From: Shewanella profunda
GTDB lineage: Bacteria > Pseudomonadota > Gammaproteobacteria > Enterobacterales > Shewanellaceae
Direction of reading: 5' to 3'
Length of the DNA: 47,931 nucleotides
Assembly (NCBI RefSeq): GCF_023283765.1
Contig: NZ_JAKILG010000039.1
Location: 1 to 47,931 of the forward strand
Of the stretch, positions 28,903 through 37,639 are shown in pieces; within the stretch, counting starts at the first letter, position 1, and the number at the start of each line of letters is the position of its first letter. The notes beneath the pieces are model-generated. The model did no database searches and was not told where the DNA came from. It saw nothing but the letters and a program-made list of their open reading frames with translations. The position numbers and the translations under genes were made by a program.

Positions 28903-29928
28903 TCACTCAGGGCGTGATTGCTTATTTAGCAACACTTGATAGGCATCTGTCGCGACCTTGTCACCCGATCTTAACCCTGCCAACACTTCGACCTCACCAT
29001 TTACAGGTTCACTTACACGGACTTGGGTTAGTACAAATTCGTTACCTTGTTTGAGATAGACACTGCTGAGTTCATTCATTGTTAGTAATGCAGAGATGGG
29101 CAATTGGATTTTTTCCCGCTCACCGTTTCTGAATGTCGCCTTTGCCCAAGCTCCCGGCTGGAGATTGGCTTCATCTTTAGGCAGATTAATTCGTACTTGG
29201 TAGCTGTGACTTACGGGATCGGCAAAGCTGAAGATAGTGAGATCTGTTGAAGTAAATTCGCGTCCATCACTTAAATGCACCCGGAATTCTGGTGCATCTT
29301 TTAGCTGATTGATATAACGCTGCGGTACATGGGTTATTGCCCGCATTTGATGTTGGGAAAAGCCTGAAAGTAGGGGTTGTCCTGGACTTATCGTTTCACC
29401 TAGTTGCACTAAACGTTCTGTCACTATTCCGCTAAAAGGCGCTGATACTACTGTATATTTTACCGACTCAGTCGCTTTAACGACTCGAGCTTGTGCTGCC
29501 CGAACGGCTTGCTCAGTGGCTTTAGCATTGGCGGTTGCTTCATCCATCGCGCCTTTAGAGATAGCCCCCTGAGGAAAGAGTTCCTTGTAGCGTATATATT
29601 GGGCTTGGGCTTCAATATTTAAGGCTTTGGCTTTGGCAAGATCGGCTTCAAAGCTCGCCAGTTCTGCGCCTTGTTCTTTACTGGTAATTTCCAGTAGTGC
29701 AGCTCCCTCGGGGACGATATCGTTTACATCATAATTGAGTTTAATGATGCGACCAGAGGTTTGTGCCGACACAGTTGCTGCTTTTACGGCCTCAATTGTG
29801 GCATCCAAAGTTACCCAATTAGCATAGGGTTTACTCAATACTTCAATGGTTTCTATAGTATTGGCTTGGATTTGCGCGCTTGATAAAGCGACGAGCAAGA
29901 GTAAAACCGGGGAAGTTGACATCATCAC
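28903..29928 (-). CDS. RND efflux periplasmic adaptor (membrane fusion protein)
   Basis: 341-residue adaptor linking the RND permease to an outer-membrane channel. A signal peptide (about 1-22, LLLLVALSSAQIQA) is followed by a lipoyl-like half, an alpha-helical hairpin at about 90-150 rich in Ala/Glu/Lys, and the second lipoyl half with APFSGIVTERLVQLGETISPG. Beta-barrel and proximal domains make up the C-terminus. Possible starts are GTG at 29928 and ATGs at 29925 and 29922. It is the first gene of the operon, 24 bases before the permease. Confidence 0.9.
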   Translation of the reverse strand: MMMSTSPVLLLLVALSSAQIQANTIETIEVLSKPYANWVTLDATIEAVKAATVSAQTSGRIIKLNYDVNDIVPEGAALLEITSKEQGAELASFEADLAKAKALNIEAQAQYIRYKELFPQGAISKGAMDEATANAKATEQAVRAAQARVVKATESVKYTVVSAPFSGIVTERLVQLGETISPGQPLLSGFSQHQMRAITHVPQRYINQLKDAPEFRVHLSDGREFTSTDLTIFSFADPVSHSYQVRINLPKDEANLQPGAWAKATFRNGEREKIQLPISALLTMNELSSVYLKQGNEFVLTQVRVSEPVNGEVEVLAGLRSGDKVATDAYQVLLNKQSRPE

Positions 29929-30023
29929 TAGTATTGCCTCAAATACAATTCATGAGAAAATTCTAATGGAGTTATTTTCAATAGGCAATCAATATTTATT
30001 AGAAAGATTTAATATGGTGTTTT

Positions 30024-30063
30024 TTCCTAATTTAGGAATAAGACGAACAAACGCCTTATTCCT
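30024..30063. promoter_or_regulatory. Nested inverted repeats upstream of the RND operon
   Basis: Two overlapping inverted repeats lie in the gap between the SIMPL gene and the RND adaptor gene. TTCCTAA-T-TTAGGAA at 30024-30038 is a perfect 15-base palindrome. AGGAATAAG (30034-30042) also pairs with CTTATTCCT (30055-30063) around 12 bases. The structure sits about 100-135 bases before the adaptor start and could be an operator for a dimeric regulator, or part of the SIMPL gene's terminator. There is no good T-run on the minus strand. Confidence 0.45.
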
Positions 30064-30095
30064 ATTTTTCAATGAGTCACGATGAAGCCTAAAAT

Positions 30096-30812
30096 TTAGT
30101 CATTCAAATAATAGCTCAATGTTGAAACAATCCTAATTTGTTTAATATAAGGAGTGCTGCTGTCGCGGTCGGAAATTGTAAACTGACCTTGACTGGCACT
30201 CTTAATTTTACCGAGGCGAGAGTCAGAATCTTTTGCAAACTTCTCTGCAACTTCGCGCGCATTCTGAGTGGCTTCCTGCACCATAGTGGGTTTGACGGTA
30301 TTTAGTTCGGTAAAGAGGAACTCTGTACGGTTGTCATAGTCTTGGTTTGCGATGGCAATTCCTTCTTTCACCAAACTAATCATTTTTTTGCGGGTGTTTA
30401 GCATTAAATCAATTTGTGAGGTGTAAACGGATAAATTCACTTTTGCCGAGTAGCGGTATCGCACATTCGGATCGACATAGCCTTGGGCTTGACGATCTTC
30501 GATTGAAGGTAGCGAAATGGTGATTTCCGTGTCGCTAAAGCCTTGTTCTTTTAAGAAGCTGACAACTCTATCGGTTTTTTGTTGCACGGTTTCATAGAGT
30601 TTTGGCAGATTATTATCGACCTCAGTGAAGTTGATAGGCCAAATAGCCACATTGGCTTTGACTTCTTTTTCAGCAAGTCCTTTTACCGTGACAGTTCGTT
30701 CCATGGTTTTCATTTCAAGCAAAGCGGAGCTCGCACTTTGACCCACATAAATGAGTCCAGCACATAAGAAACCACCCAGTAATAGGGCGGGGAGTGTATT
30801 TGTTTTTTCCAT
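30096..30812 (-). CDS. SIMPL-domain (DUF541) protein
   Basis: 238-residue protein with an uncleaved signal or anchor (about 8-30, LPALLLGGFLCAGLIYVGQS) and a periplasmic SIMPL domain. The repeated pattern beginning TVKGLAEKEVKANVAIWPINF and the segment RYRYSAKVNLSVYTSQIDL are typical. SIMPL proteins form oligomers; bacterial members have been linked to oxidative stress and outer-membrane functions, but the mechanism is unclear. Two cysteines are absent from the mature part. It is monocistronic as far as can be seen. Confidence 0.87.
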   Translation of the reverse strand: MEKTNTLPALLLGGFLCAGLIYVGQSASSALLEMKTMERTVTVKGLAEKEVKANVAIWPINFTEVDNNLPKLYETVQQKTDRVVSFLKEQGFSDTEITISLPSIEDRQAQGYVDPNVRYRYSAKVNLSVYTSQIDLMLNTRKKMISLVKEGIAIANQDYDNRTEFLFTELNTVKPTMVQEATQNAREVAEKFAKDSDSRLGKIKSASQGQFTISDRDSSTPYIKQIRIVSTLSYYLND

Positions 30813-30919
30813 GGGGCAATCTCTATGTTGAATAACTCAAACTACGATACCCAATAAACTTGGGCGGTGCACTGGGTTTATTCCGAATGTACGCCGCTTT
30901 AATTAGGCCTAGCAATAGC

Positions 30920-31306
30920 TTAGTTTTCAGGAGGGATAGCACTTGGCTGCCATAGTTCGACTTTGTTACCGTCTGGGTCGATAAACCAACCAAAGCGACC
31001 GAATTCAGAATCTTCTATTATACCGACTTGTTGACCACCCCCATGGGTGACTTGGAGGAGTGCTTGTTCAAGATTATCTACCACAAAGTTGAACATAAAA
31101 TCTTTATTTGTCGGTGCAAAATACTGGGTACTTTGGGCGAAAGGTGTCCAAACATGATAGCTAGGTGTGGGCTTCTCATTATGGTAAAACGCTGCACCTC
31201 CCCAGTTTTCAATGGGGACATGGAGATGGTTTTTATACCAAGTTGCCAATGAAATAGGGTCTGTACTTTTAAAGAAAATTCCACCGAGTCCAATGACTTT
31301 AGCCAT
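30920..31306 (-). CDS. VOC-family (glyoxalase/dioxygenase fold) protein
   Basis: 128-residue protein with the vicinal oxygen chelate fold: GLGGIFFKSTDPISLATWY at the start and the C-terminal hallmark FGWFIDPDGNKVELWQP near 105-121, with the glutamate that usually binds the metal. Family members act as lyases, dioxygenases or antibiotic-binding proteins; no specific activity can be assigned. An upstream extension to 31378 has no family similarity and adds 24 residues, so ATG at 31306 is preferred. Confidence 0.82.
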   Translation of the reverse strand: MAKVIGLGGIFFKSTDPISLATWYKNHLHVPIENWGGAAFYHNEKPTPSYHVWTPFAQSTQYFAPTNKDFMFNFVVDNLEQALLQVTHGGGQQVGIIEDSEFGRFGWFIDPDGNKVELWQPSAIPPEN

Positions 31307-31367
31307 AGCCGTAGCTGTATTAAGAAGTGTATGAGTTAACTTTAGGCAATAAATGCTTAAGATACAA

Positions 31368-31392
31368 AAAAGCCGCAAAAAATGCGGCTTTT
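31368..31392. terminator. Terminator downstream of fadL
   Basis: The stem AAAAGCCGCA (31368-31377) pairs with TGCGGCTTTT (31383-31392) around AAAAA. On the minus strand the stem is followed by T residues. It lies 19 bases past the fadL stop. Confidence 0.85.
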
Positions 31393-31410
31393 AAGCTGAT
31401 TTACTCTAGA

Positions 31411-32718
31411 TTAGAACTGATAGCTGTACTGCATTGAGTAGTACATACCAGTTGATTCAGTAATGGCATTGACTGGACCTGCGATAGCACTGTTTTCAAT
31501 TAAGTGAACTTCTTCACCTTTAACATAGGCGATACCAAAATCAACCGTATTCTGTGGATTCACATGATAGCTCATACCTGCAGTAAACCAGTTACGATCT
31601 GAATCAGGAATGGAGATAGAGCTAATTTCATCCACTACGCCTTGATCATGCAAGTAACCAGCACGTACTGTAAATTGGTCATTGATAGTGTAAGTGCCAC
31701 CTAGACTCATTAACCATGAATCCTCCCATTGGTATACTTTGAGGGGTGCATCACCTGCATTTATTGACATACCCGCGCCAGCTTGACCCGGTAGAATTGT
31801 CGCTACGCCATCTTTTGCCGTAATTTGGTGAAAATCACCCCATTGGGTAAATTGGGCCGTGTAATGAATTGCAAACTTAGGTGTGAGCTGATGAAAACCT
31901 GCCACTTGAAAAATATCGGCTAATGGCACATCAAGGCTATCAAAACGGGTGGCAAGTTTGGTTTGTGCACCAAGTCCTAATGCGGATAAATCTTTAGTCG
32001 AAATGGTGTTTACATCACCTTTAACATTTACCGTGGGGCTGAAGCGGTAGCTTAAACCAAAACGGTGATCCTTATTTAGTTCAATCGTCGCGCCAACGAT
32101 ACCACCAAAGCCCCAACCATCCGCGTCTACATCAAGTAATGGTGTTGTACCTGCATCTCGTGTTAGGCGACCTTCACCGTAAACGGCATCAAGACCGACA
32201 CCGATACTGAACATCTCATCGATGCGATATGAAACACTGGTATTAAAGTTTACTGTGGTGACTTCTGTCTCACCCAGTAAGTCATAGGGTGCGGCAGGCT
32301 TGTTGTTTGATAGGGTACTTGAGTCTGTACCTGTGCCAAAATTAGAGAATGCAGCAAAACCAATAGCGAATTTATCGTCGATGGGATGAATGTAGAACAT
32401 ATTTGGGATAAGTTTTGTGCTGCCCGCATTGTCGATGCTACCAAGATCGATTGTACCGCCAGCAAAGTTTACATCTTTTACATCAACGGTGATATCGGCA
32501 TAGGTCAAACCAACAGACAGTGCATCATTGTCAAATAATGCCATAGCAGCAGGGTTACGAGATAGCACTGAAGCGTTATCGGCGATAACAGCATCACCGG
32601 CAAATGCACGTCCAATACCTGTTGCGGATTGGCTATTGAGCTGGAAGCCTGCAGCTAAGGTTTGCGTGCTTGTTAATGCTACCGAAACGGCAATGAGTGT
32701 CTTGTTGAATGTTTTCAT
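31411..32718 (-). CDS. fadL: FadL-family outer-membrane long-chain fatty acid transporter
   Basis: 435-residue outer-membrane beta-barrel of the OmpP1/FadL/TodX family. The signal peptide (about 1-22, ending TLAA) is directly followed by the characteristic N-terminal hatch GFQLNSQSATGIGRAFAGDA. Further on are the RNPAAMALFD motif and a terminal strand ending YSMQYSYQF, with the C-terminal Phe needed for barrel assembly. It lets long-chain fatty acids diffuse through the outer membrane. A frame from 32784 would add 22 non-signal residues; ATG at 32718 follows GAGAG. A FadR-type site lies about 105 bases upstream. Confidence 0.92.
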   Translation of the reverse strand: MKTFNKTLIAVSVALTSTQTLAAGFQLNSQSATGIGRAFAGDAVIADNASVLSRNPAAMALFDNDALSVGLTYADITVDVKDVNFAGGTIDLGSIDNAGSTKLIPNMFYIHPIDDKFAIGFAAFSNFGTGTDSSTLSNNKPAAPYDLLGETEVTTVNFNTSVSYRIDEMFSIGVGLDAVYGEGRLTRDAGTTPLLDVDADGWGFGGIVGATIELNKDHRFGLSYRFSPTVNVKGDVNTISTKDLSALGLGAQTKLATRFDSLDVPLADIFQVAGFHQLTPKFAIHYTAQFTQWGDFHQITAKDGVATILPGQAGAGMSINAGDAPLKVYQWEDSWLMSLGGTYTINDQFTVRAGYLHDQGVVDEISSISIPDSDRNWFTAGMSYHVNPQNTVDFGIAYVKGEEVHLIENSAIAGPVNAITESTGMYYSMQYSYQF

Positions 32719-32822
32719 TATTATTCTCTCAATTATTATCATTATTGGATTTTTGTTCGCCTTGTCCCCAGAACAGTAATCCATTTTAAATCTTCGGCAT
32801 CTTAGGGATCGAATGTAACCTC

Positions 32823-32839
32823 AACAAGTCCGACCAGAT
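32823..32839 (-). promoter_or_regulatory. FadR-type operator upstream of fadL
   Basis: On the minus strand the 17 bases read ATCTGGTCGGACTTGTT, which fits the known FadR consensus (AACTGGTCNGACNTGTT) at all but two positions. It lies 105 bases upstream of the fadL start, and E. coli fadL is also FadR-controlled. Repression by FadR and release by long-chain acyl-CoA is the expected mode. Confidence 0.75.
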
Positions 32840-33017
32840 CTGTATTTTGTTAATTTTCAGTTAATTAAATGCTGTTAAAACTCTTGTTTTACTTGGAGGT
32901 GATTGAATGGTCTGGCCAGATGCCTGATATAAAGGACTTTGATAGACCTACAGGGTTAATTTGAAGTTAACAGTTTGTAAGTGAGGTTTTACTGATAAAA
33001 AAGAAACAAAATGTAAA

Positions 33018-33041
33018 AAAAGCGTACATCTGTACGCTTTT
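33018..33041. terminator. Terminator downstream of putP
   Basis: The stem AAAAGCGTAC (33018-33027) pairs with GTACGCTTTT (33032-33041) around ATCT, with further A residues on the left that give a T-run on the minus strand. It lies 25 bases after the putP stop. Confidence 0.85.
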
Positions 33042-33065
33042 TGCCGTAAGAAGTAAATCCTATGT

Positions 33066-34517
33066 TTATAGTGTGGATTTAAATTGCTCAAATTCAGCCA
33101 TAACTTTCACATCAGGAGCAGACAATTTACTGACGGCAACCCCAGCAACAATGGCTAAAATAAAGCCAGGAAGGATTTCATATACATCAAAAATCCCCCC
33201 TGTTAATTGCTTCCAAATCACTACTGTCAAGGCACCCACAATAATAGTGGCAATGGCACCATTGCGGCTGTATTGCTTCCAAAATAGAGAGAGTAAGACA
33301 ACAGGGCCAAAAGCTGCGCCAAAACCTGCCCATGCATAGCTGACTAAACTGAGTACGCTGCTCTCGGGATTAAGTGCAATGATGCCTGCAATCACAGCGA
33401 TAGCCAGAACCCCTAAACGGCCAACCATCATTAACTCACGATCATCGGCTGTGGGGCGTAACCATTTGCGGTAAAAGTCTTCGGTGATAACGCTTGAGCA
33501 GACTAAGAGTTGCGAGTCGATTGTGCTCATAATGGCTGATAAAATGGCCGCGATTAATAGGCCGCCAATCCATGGATTAAACGCTGTTTGAGCTAAATGG
33601 ATAAAAACGGTTTCAGAGTTCGCTAAAGGCTCATTTGCAAAATACACTGAACCTGCCAATCCGGTGGCGAGTGCTCCAATAAGCGCAAGAATCATCCAAC
33701 TCATGGCAATGCGGCGAGATAATGGCAGGGCATCAGCACTGCCTATCGCCATAAAGCGTGACAGAATATGTGGTTGACCAAAATAGCCAAGTCCCCAAGC
33801 AAGGAGTGATAGCATGCCTATGGCAGTGGTTTTATCATTCACTAGTGTCAACATGGCAGGGTCAATCGATTCTATTCCCGCATGGCTTTCTGGGTGAGAG
33901 AAAATGGCAAAGGGGATAATCAATAATGCGATAAGCATTAGACAACCTTGAAAAAAGTCAGTCCAACTGACCGCAAAGAACCCGCCAATAAAGGTGTATC
34001 CAACAATAATGGCCGAGCCAATCACTAAGGCTGCTGTGTAATCTAAGCCAAAGACCTTTTCAAATAAAATGGCACCGCCCACCATACCTGAAGAGGCATA
34101 AAACGTAAAAAAGACTAAGATAGTCACGGCAGAAACCAACTTAAGGTAGCCTTGATTATCGTGGAAACGTTTCTCGAAAAAATCCGGAAGGGTGAGGGCA
34201 TTATCGGCCAATTGGGTGTAAATTCGCAGACGCTTTGCCACAAATAACCAGTTAAGCCAAGCACCAAAAATAAGGCCGATCCCAATCCATGCTTCACCTA
34301 AACCGCCTAGGTATACCGCGCCGGGTAAGCCTAGTAATAACCAGCCTGACATATCGGACGCCCCGACGCTAAGCGCCGTAACAGCAGGTCCCATTTTACG
34401 GCCACCTAAAATGTAGTCATCAACTGTATCAGTGGCACGGTAAGCCCAAAAACCTATCGCCATCATTAATACTAAATAACCCACAAATGTGATTAAAATT
34501 GGGTTTTCGATCACCAT
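33066..34517 (-). CDS. putP: Sodium/proline symporter
   Basis: 483-residue sodium:solute symporter closely resembling E. coli PutP in order and length: DDYILGGRKMGPAVTALSVG near 32, ASDMSGWLLLGLPGAVYLGG near 53, GWGLGYFGQPHILSRFMA near 235 and VSYAWAGFGAAFGPVV near 395. It imports proline with Na+. About 13 membrane helices are visible. A frame from 34559 would add 14 residues; ATG at 34517 matches the family N-terminus. No putA is adjacent. Confidence 0.94.
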   Translation of the reverse strand: MVIENPILITFVGYLVLMMAIGFWAYRATDTVDDYILGGRKMGPAVTALSVGASDMSGWLLLGLPGAVYLGGLGEAWIGIGLIFGAWLNWLFVAKRLRIYTQLADNALTLPDFFEKRFHDNQGYLKLVSAVTILVFFTFYASSGMVGGAILFEKVFGLDYTAALVIGSAIIVGYTFIGGFFAVSWTDFFQGCLMLIALLIIPFAIFSHPESHAGIESIDPAMLTLVNDKTTAIGMLSLLAWGLGYFGQPHILSRFMAIGSADALPLSRRIAMSWMILALIGALATGLAGSVYFANEPLANSETVFIHLAQTAFNPWIGGLLIAAILSAIMSTIDSQLLVCSSVITEDFYRKWLRPTADDRELMMVGRLGVLAIAVIAGIIALNPESSVLSLVSYAWAGFGAAFGPVVLLSLFWKQYSRNGAIATIIVGALTVVIWKQLTGGIFDVYEILPGFILAIVAGVAVSKLSAPDVKVMAEFEQFKSTL

Positions 34518-34673
34518 AATTGCCCATACCCTCTTTTTATTATTAAAAGTGGCAAGCATGCTACCAGATGTTTGAGCAAGAACCCATTAGCAGATAAAAA
34601 GGTGATCAAAATCTGACCTTGGGTAAAGTGAAAACTTTAGTGGGCGATAGTTCAAATTTTTTAAAACAATGCG

Positions 34674-35378
34674 TTATATGAAGGTGTTGTTGATTTCTTC
34701 TTTTACATAACGAAGATCGGACAGTTCTTCACCTACCAGTAAAATAAATACCTCGGCAGTTTCAAAGCCTATTCCCTGATATTTACTGTCGGCAAAGGTT
34801 TGATCTAAAACCATGCGTTTTTCAACAGGCACGATAAAGAGAGTGACTTTACCTTGCTGTCCTTGCACGACTAAGTGCAGGCTTTTCACCCCTTGAAAGT
34901 CACAGTACGAGGTGAAATAGACTTTACCCGGTTGCTGAGTGAATTTGACATTACCGAGATTTTTTATCGAAGCGAGTTGAGCATTCACTTGGTTAACATT
35001 GACGTTTTGATCGATATGCAACGCAATATCTTCATGGTACACATGGGCAAGTGCATGCTCAGCTAAATCGACAGGGCCTAATCGTAATAAGCTAAAACTG
35101 ATCCCGACCACAAAGGCGATAGAGGCGGCCATTGCGACTAAAAAACTCGTTTGGCGACGGTATTTATGATGTTGCTGTAACTGCTGTCGTAAAATGAGTT
35201 TATCAGCTAAATCTTCGGGAACATCGACTTTGAGTGCATGCATTAATTTGGCATCTAAGCCTTTTAGCTCATTGACCAGTGTCTGATGTTCACTTTTCTG
35301 ACGCATTTGTGCGAGAAACTCGGGATCTTGATTATGAGGATCTTCATAAGCTTGACGTCTAAATTTAAGCTCATCCAT
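34674..35378 (-). CDS. DUF3379 protein, probable anti-sigma factor
   Basis: 234-residue membrane protein with a cytoplasmic N-terminal part (about 1-80), one transmembrane helix at about 81-101 (FLVAMAASIAFVVGISFSLL) and a periplasmic domain. It matches DUF3379. The start overlaps the ECF sigma gene end by eight bases, the classic arrangement of an anti-sigma factor that holds its sigma at the membrane. It is the last gene of the moxR-bat block. The anti-sigma role is inferred from topology and linkage. Confidence 0.82.
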   Translation of the reverse strand: MDELKFRRQAYEDPHNQDPEFLAQMRQKSEHQTLVNELKGLDAKLMHALKVDVPEDLADKLILRQQLQQHHKYRRQTSFLVAMAASIAFVVGISFSLLRLGPVDLAEHALAHVYHEDIALHIDQNVNVNQVNAQLASIKNLGNVKFTQQPGKVYFTSYCDFQGVKSLHLVVQGQQGKVTLFIVPVEKRMVLDQTFADSKYQGIGFETAEVFILLVGEELSDLRYVKEEINNTFI

Positions 35379-35940
35379 TGGATTGACCTCTCACATCGGT
35401 TTTTTCAAGTAGATCTTTCAACTGGCTTCTTGCCCTAAATAAGCGAGTCATCACGGTATTACGATTGAGCTCCATCAGTTCAGCTATTTCATCACCACTA
35501 AAGCCACCAATGAGTTGTAATAGCAGTGGCTCGCGATATTCCATATCTAACTTAGCAATATGTCTGCGGATCAAATATTGTTCAACCAGTTCTTCACTGC
35601 TATTGCCCTGACTATCTTCTAACGTGTCTTGCTCAATATCGGCGTAATCAAATTGCTTGCGTTCAAAACGACGCGCATTTTCTCGTCTAAGGATGGTGAT
35701 CAACCACGCTTTTGCTGCTTTATCATCTTTAAGTGAATCTAAAGCGCGCCACGCCCGCAGAAAGGTTTCCTGAGTAATATCTTCAGCCACGTGCTTATCG
35801 CCGCATAACCAATAGGCATAACGGAAAATATCGGCATGTAATGCCTTAACAAGGCTGTTGTATCGTCGCTGTTTGCTCATCATGTCTGAAGAGACCGTCG
35901 GTCCAACGGATTTATTTCGCCAAGAAGCAAACATTTTCAT
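35371..35940 (-). CDS. ECF-type sigma-70 family RNA polymerase sigma factor
   Basis: 189-residue group 4 sigma factor. Region 2 (about 30-100) includes DIFRYAYWLCGDKHVAEDITQETFLRAWRAL; region 4 (about 125-180) carries the helix-turn-helix FSGDEIAELMELNRNTVMTRLFRAR. A short variable linker joins them. In-frame Met codons at residues 20 and 21 are alternative starts. It lies between batD and the DUF3379 gene, so the sigma may control the bat operon or a linked envelope response; the promoter set it reads is not evident. Confidence 0.92.
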   Translation of the reverse strand: MKMFASWRNKSVGPTVSSDMMSKQRRYNSLVKALHADIFRYAYWLCGDKHVAEDITQETFLRAWRALDSLKDDKAAKAWLITILRRENARRFERKQFDYADIEQDTLEDSQGNSSEELVEQYLIRRHIAKLDMEYREPLLLQLIGGFSGDEIAELMELNRNTVMTRLFRARSQLKDLLEKTDVRGQSNG

Positions 35941-35992
35941 ACTTCATTTTTTATTTTAGTATTCAATATCTTCTAGCTCAGTTATTCACGTC

Positions 35993-37639
35993 TTACCTTG
36001 GATTAAGTGGACTTAAAGGCGCCGTAGTTTTCGACGATGCTATAAATTCACTGGCTTTAACGGCCTTGAGTAACGCATTGGCTGCCTCGTTTAAGTGGCG
36101 GTTACCTTCGTTCGCACGGCCTTTGGCGCTATAGGCCGCCATTTGCAGTTGGTTAATGGCTTCTGCTAGTTGGGGAGAAACGGCCGCAATTTTATCTAAG
36201 GTCATGGTATTGCCAGTGGTTTGACTAAAGTGATGCTGCAATTGCGACAGAATATCGCTGGCATTGCCGTTAGCGCAGGCTTGCTCTAAGCCTTTTAAAC
36301 CCTGTATCGGTTCTGCCACAGGAAGAAGGGGGGGAGTGGCTACAATAGCTTGATGTGTAAGCGCACGGCGCCATGCAACTAAGGTTACGAGCCAAAGCAC
36401 GGCAAAAACGGCACTGACCCAAGGCCAGTAATTTTCTGTACCGCTATCAACTTGCCAAGTGGGTTGCACGGCTGCGTCAGGAACCGCTCCACCTTTAACA
36501 ATGATTGTACGTGCTGGCAGTGTGGCGGTTTCTTGGCGTTTAAGGTGTGGATTCCACCAAGGGACTTTGACCTCTGGCAGGGTAAATGTGCCTGCTTGGG
36601 TTGGCACTATCGCCGAGGTAATACTGTACTGGGAGACAATTTGTGCATCGCGCACAAAGGTTTGCCGTTGAGGTTTTTCTGGGTATTGCTTTAATTCATC
36701 AGGTAAATCTTGGACAACATCTGGCAGACTATTTTCATCGGCATTTGAAGCCAAAAGAGTGATAGTCCGGGTAATCGGGTTACCAAGGGTAAAGTCTTTA
36801 CTCTCCTCGGGGAAATTCTCTTTTAGTACCACTAAGTCCGCAACTAACCATTGGCCTTGAAAACTGTTTGGTGCTGGCTCTACTTGCACTGTCAGTGACG
36901 GGGCTCCTGCCTGCATAGGGCGGCTTTCGTTAAAGCCAAACATGCCACCACGGCGTTGGGATTCAAATAATACATCACCCGAGAAGGTTGCTCCTTTAAT
37001 GTTCACTTGGCCTGGTAAATCGGGGATGATGCCATAGGTGCGTTCAATTACGCGATAACGGCGGCCATCAACAATTTCTGATCCATCTTTATCCTCACCA
37101 ATTTGCTTGATTTGTGCACCTTCAATAACGGGGGCGTTCAACACTCCACGTTGTAACTCTACCGCAAGGTAAAGTTTCACTTTGTAGGTGATCAGCTGTC
37201 CTACGTAGGCCTCATCGGTTGAGACTTTTGCATCGATAAACAGATTGTTTGTTTGCGCAACTTGGCTGCCACTATCGACCACTTTTACAGGAATAGGTGC
37301 CGAATTTACGCCATCAATACTGAATGCCGGAATCGTCAATTGCCCCTTTTGTTTTGGCGCTAGTAGCACTTGCCAGCGGGTCTCTTTGACCGCATCGAAA
37401 TTCATTATCTGAGTGCTGCGACTCACACTGGTGCGGCCAACGATAAAGTCTCTTAACAGGGCTGAAGTGTCGAGCTTAGCTGTATCAATTTCATCATCTG
37501 CGCTGATATTAAGCACAAAGTATTCGCCCACCATGACTGGGTTGCGATCGACCGATGCCTCCAGTTTAGTGATGGCATATACGGGGCTTGTCACTCCGAT
37601 AGCAAGGAGTAGGAGGATAAAAAATTGTCTGATCACCAC
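35993..37639 (-). CDS. batD: BatD family protein
   Basis: 548-residue membrane protein. A signal peptide (about 1-22, ending PVYA) is followed by two or more beta-sandwich domains with the BatD landmarks ASVDRNPVMVGEYFVLNISA, and QVLLAPKQKGQLTIPAFSIDG. A membrane helix at about 401-420 and a helical cytoplasmic tail complete it. BatD was named in the Bacteroides aerotolerance operon and acts with VWA proteins in the envelope. Its start overlaps the end of the batB/C gene by seven bases. Confidence 0.9.
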   Translation of the reverse strand: MVIRQFFILLLLAIGVTSPVYAITKLEASVDRNPVMVGEYFVLNISADDEIDTAKLDTSALLRDFIVGRTSVSRSTQIMNFDAVKETRWQVLLAPKQKGQLTIPAFSIDGVNSAPIPVKVVDSGSQVAQTNNLFIDAKVSTDEAYVGQLITYKVKLYLAVELQRGVLNAPVIEGAQIKQIGEDKDGSEIVDGRRYRVIERTYGIIPDLPGQVNIKGATFSGDVLFESQRRGGMFGFNESRPMQAGAPSLTVQVEPAPNSFQGQWLVADLVVLKENFPEESKDFTLGNPITRTITLLASNADENSLPDVVQDLPDELKQYPEKPQRQTFVRDAQIVSQYSITSAIVPTQAGTFTLPEVKVPWWNPHLKRQETATLPARTIIVKGGAVPDAAVQPTWQVDSGTENYWPWVSAVFAVLWLVTLVAWRRALTHQAIVATPPLLPVAEPIQGLKGLEQACANGNASDILSQLQHHFSQTTGNTMTLDKIAAVSPQLAEAINQLQMAAYSAKGRANEGNRHLNEAANALLKAVKASEFIASSKTTAPLSPLNPR

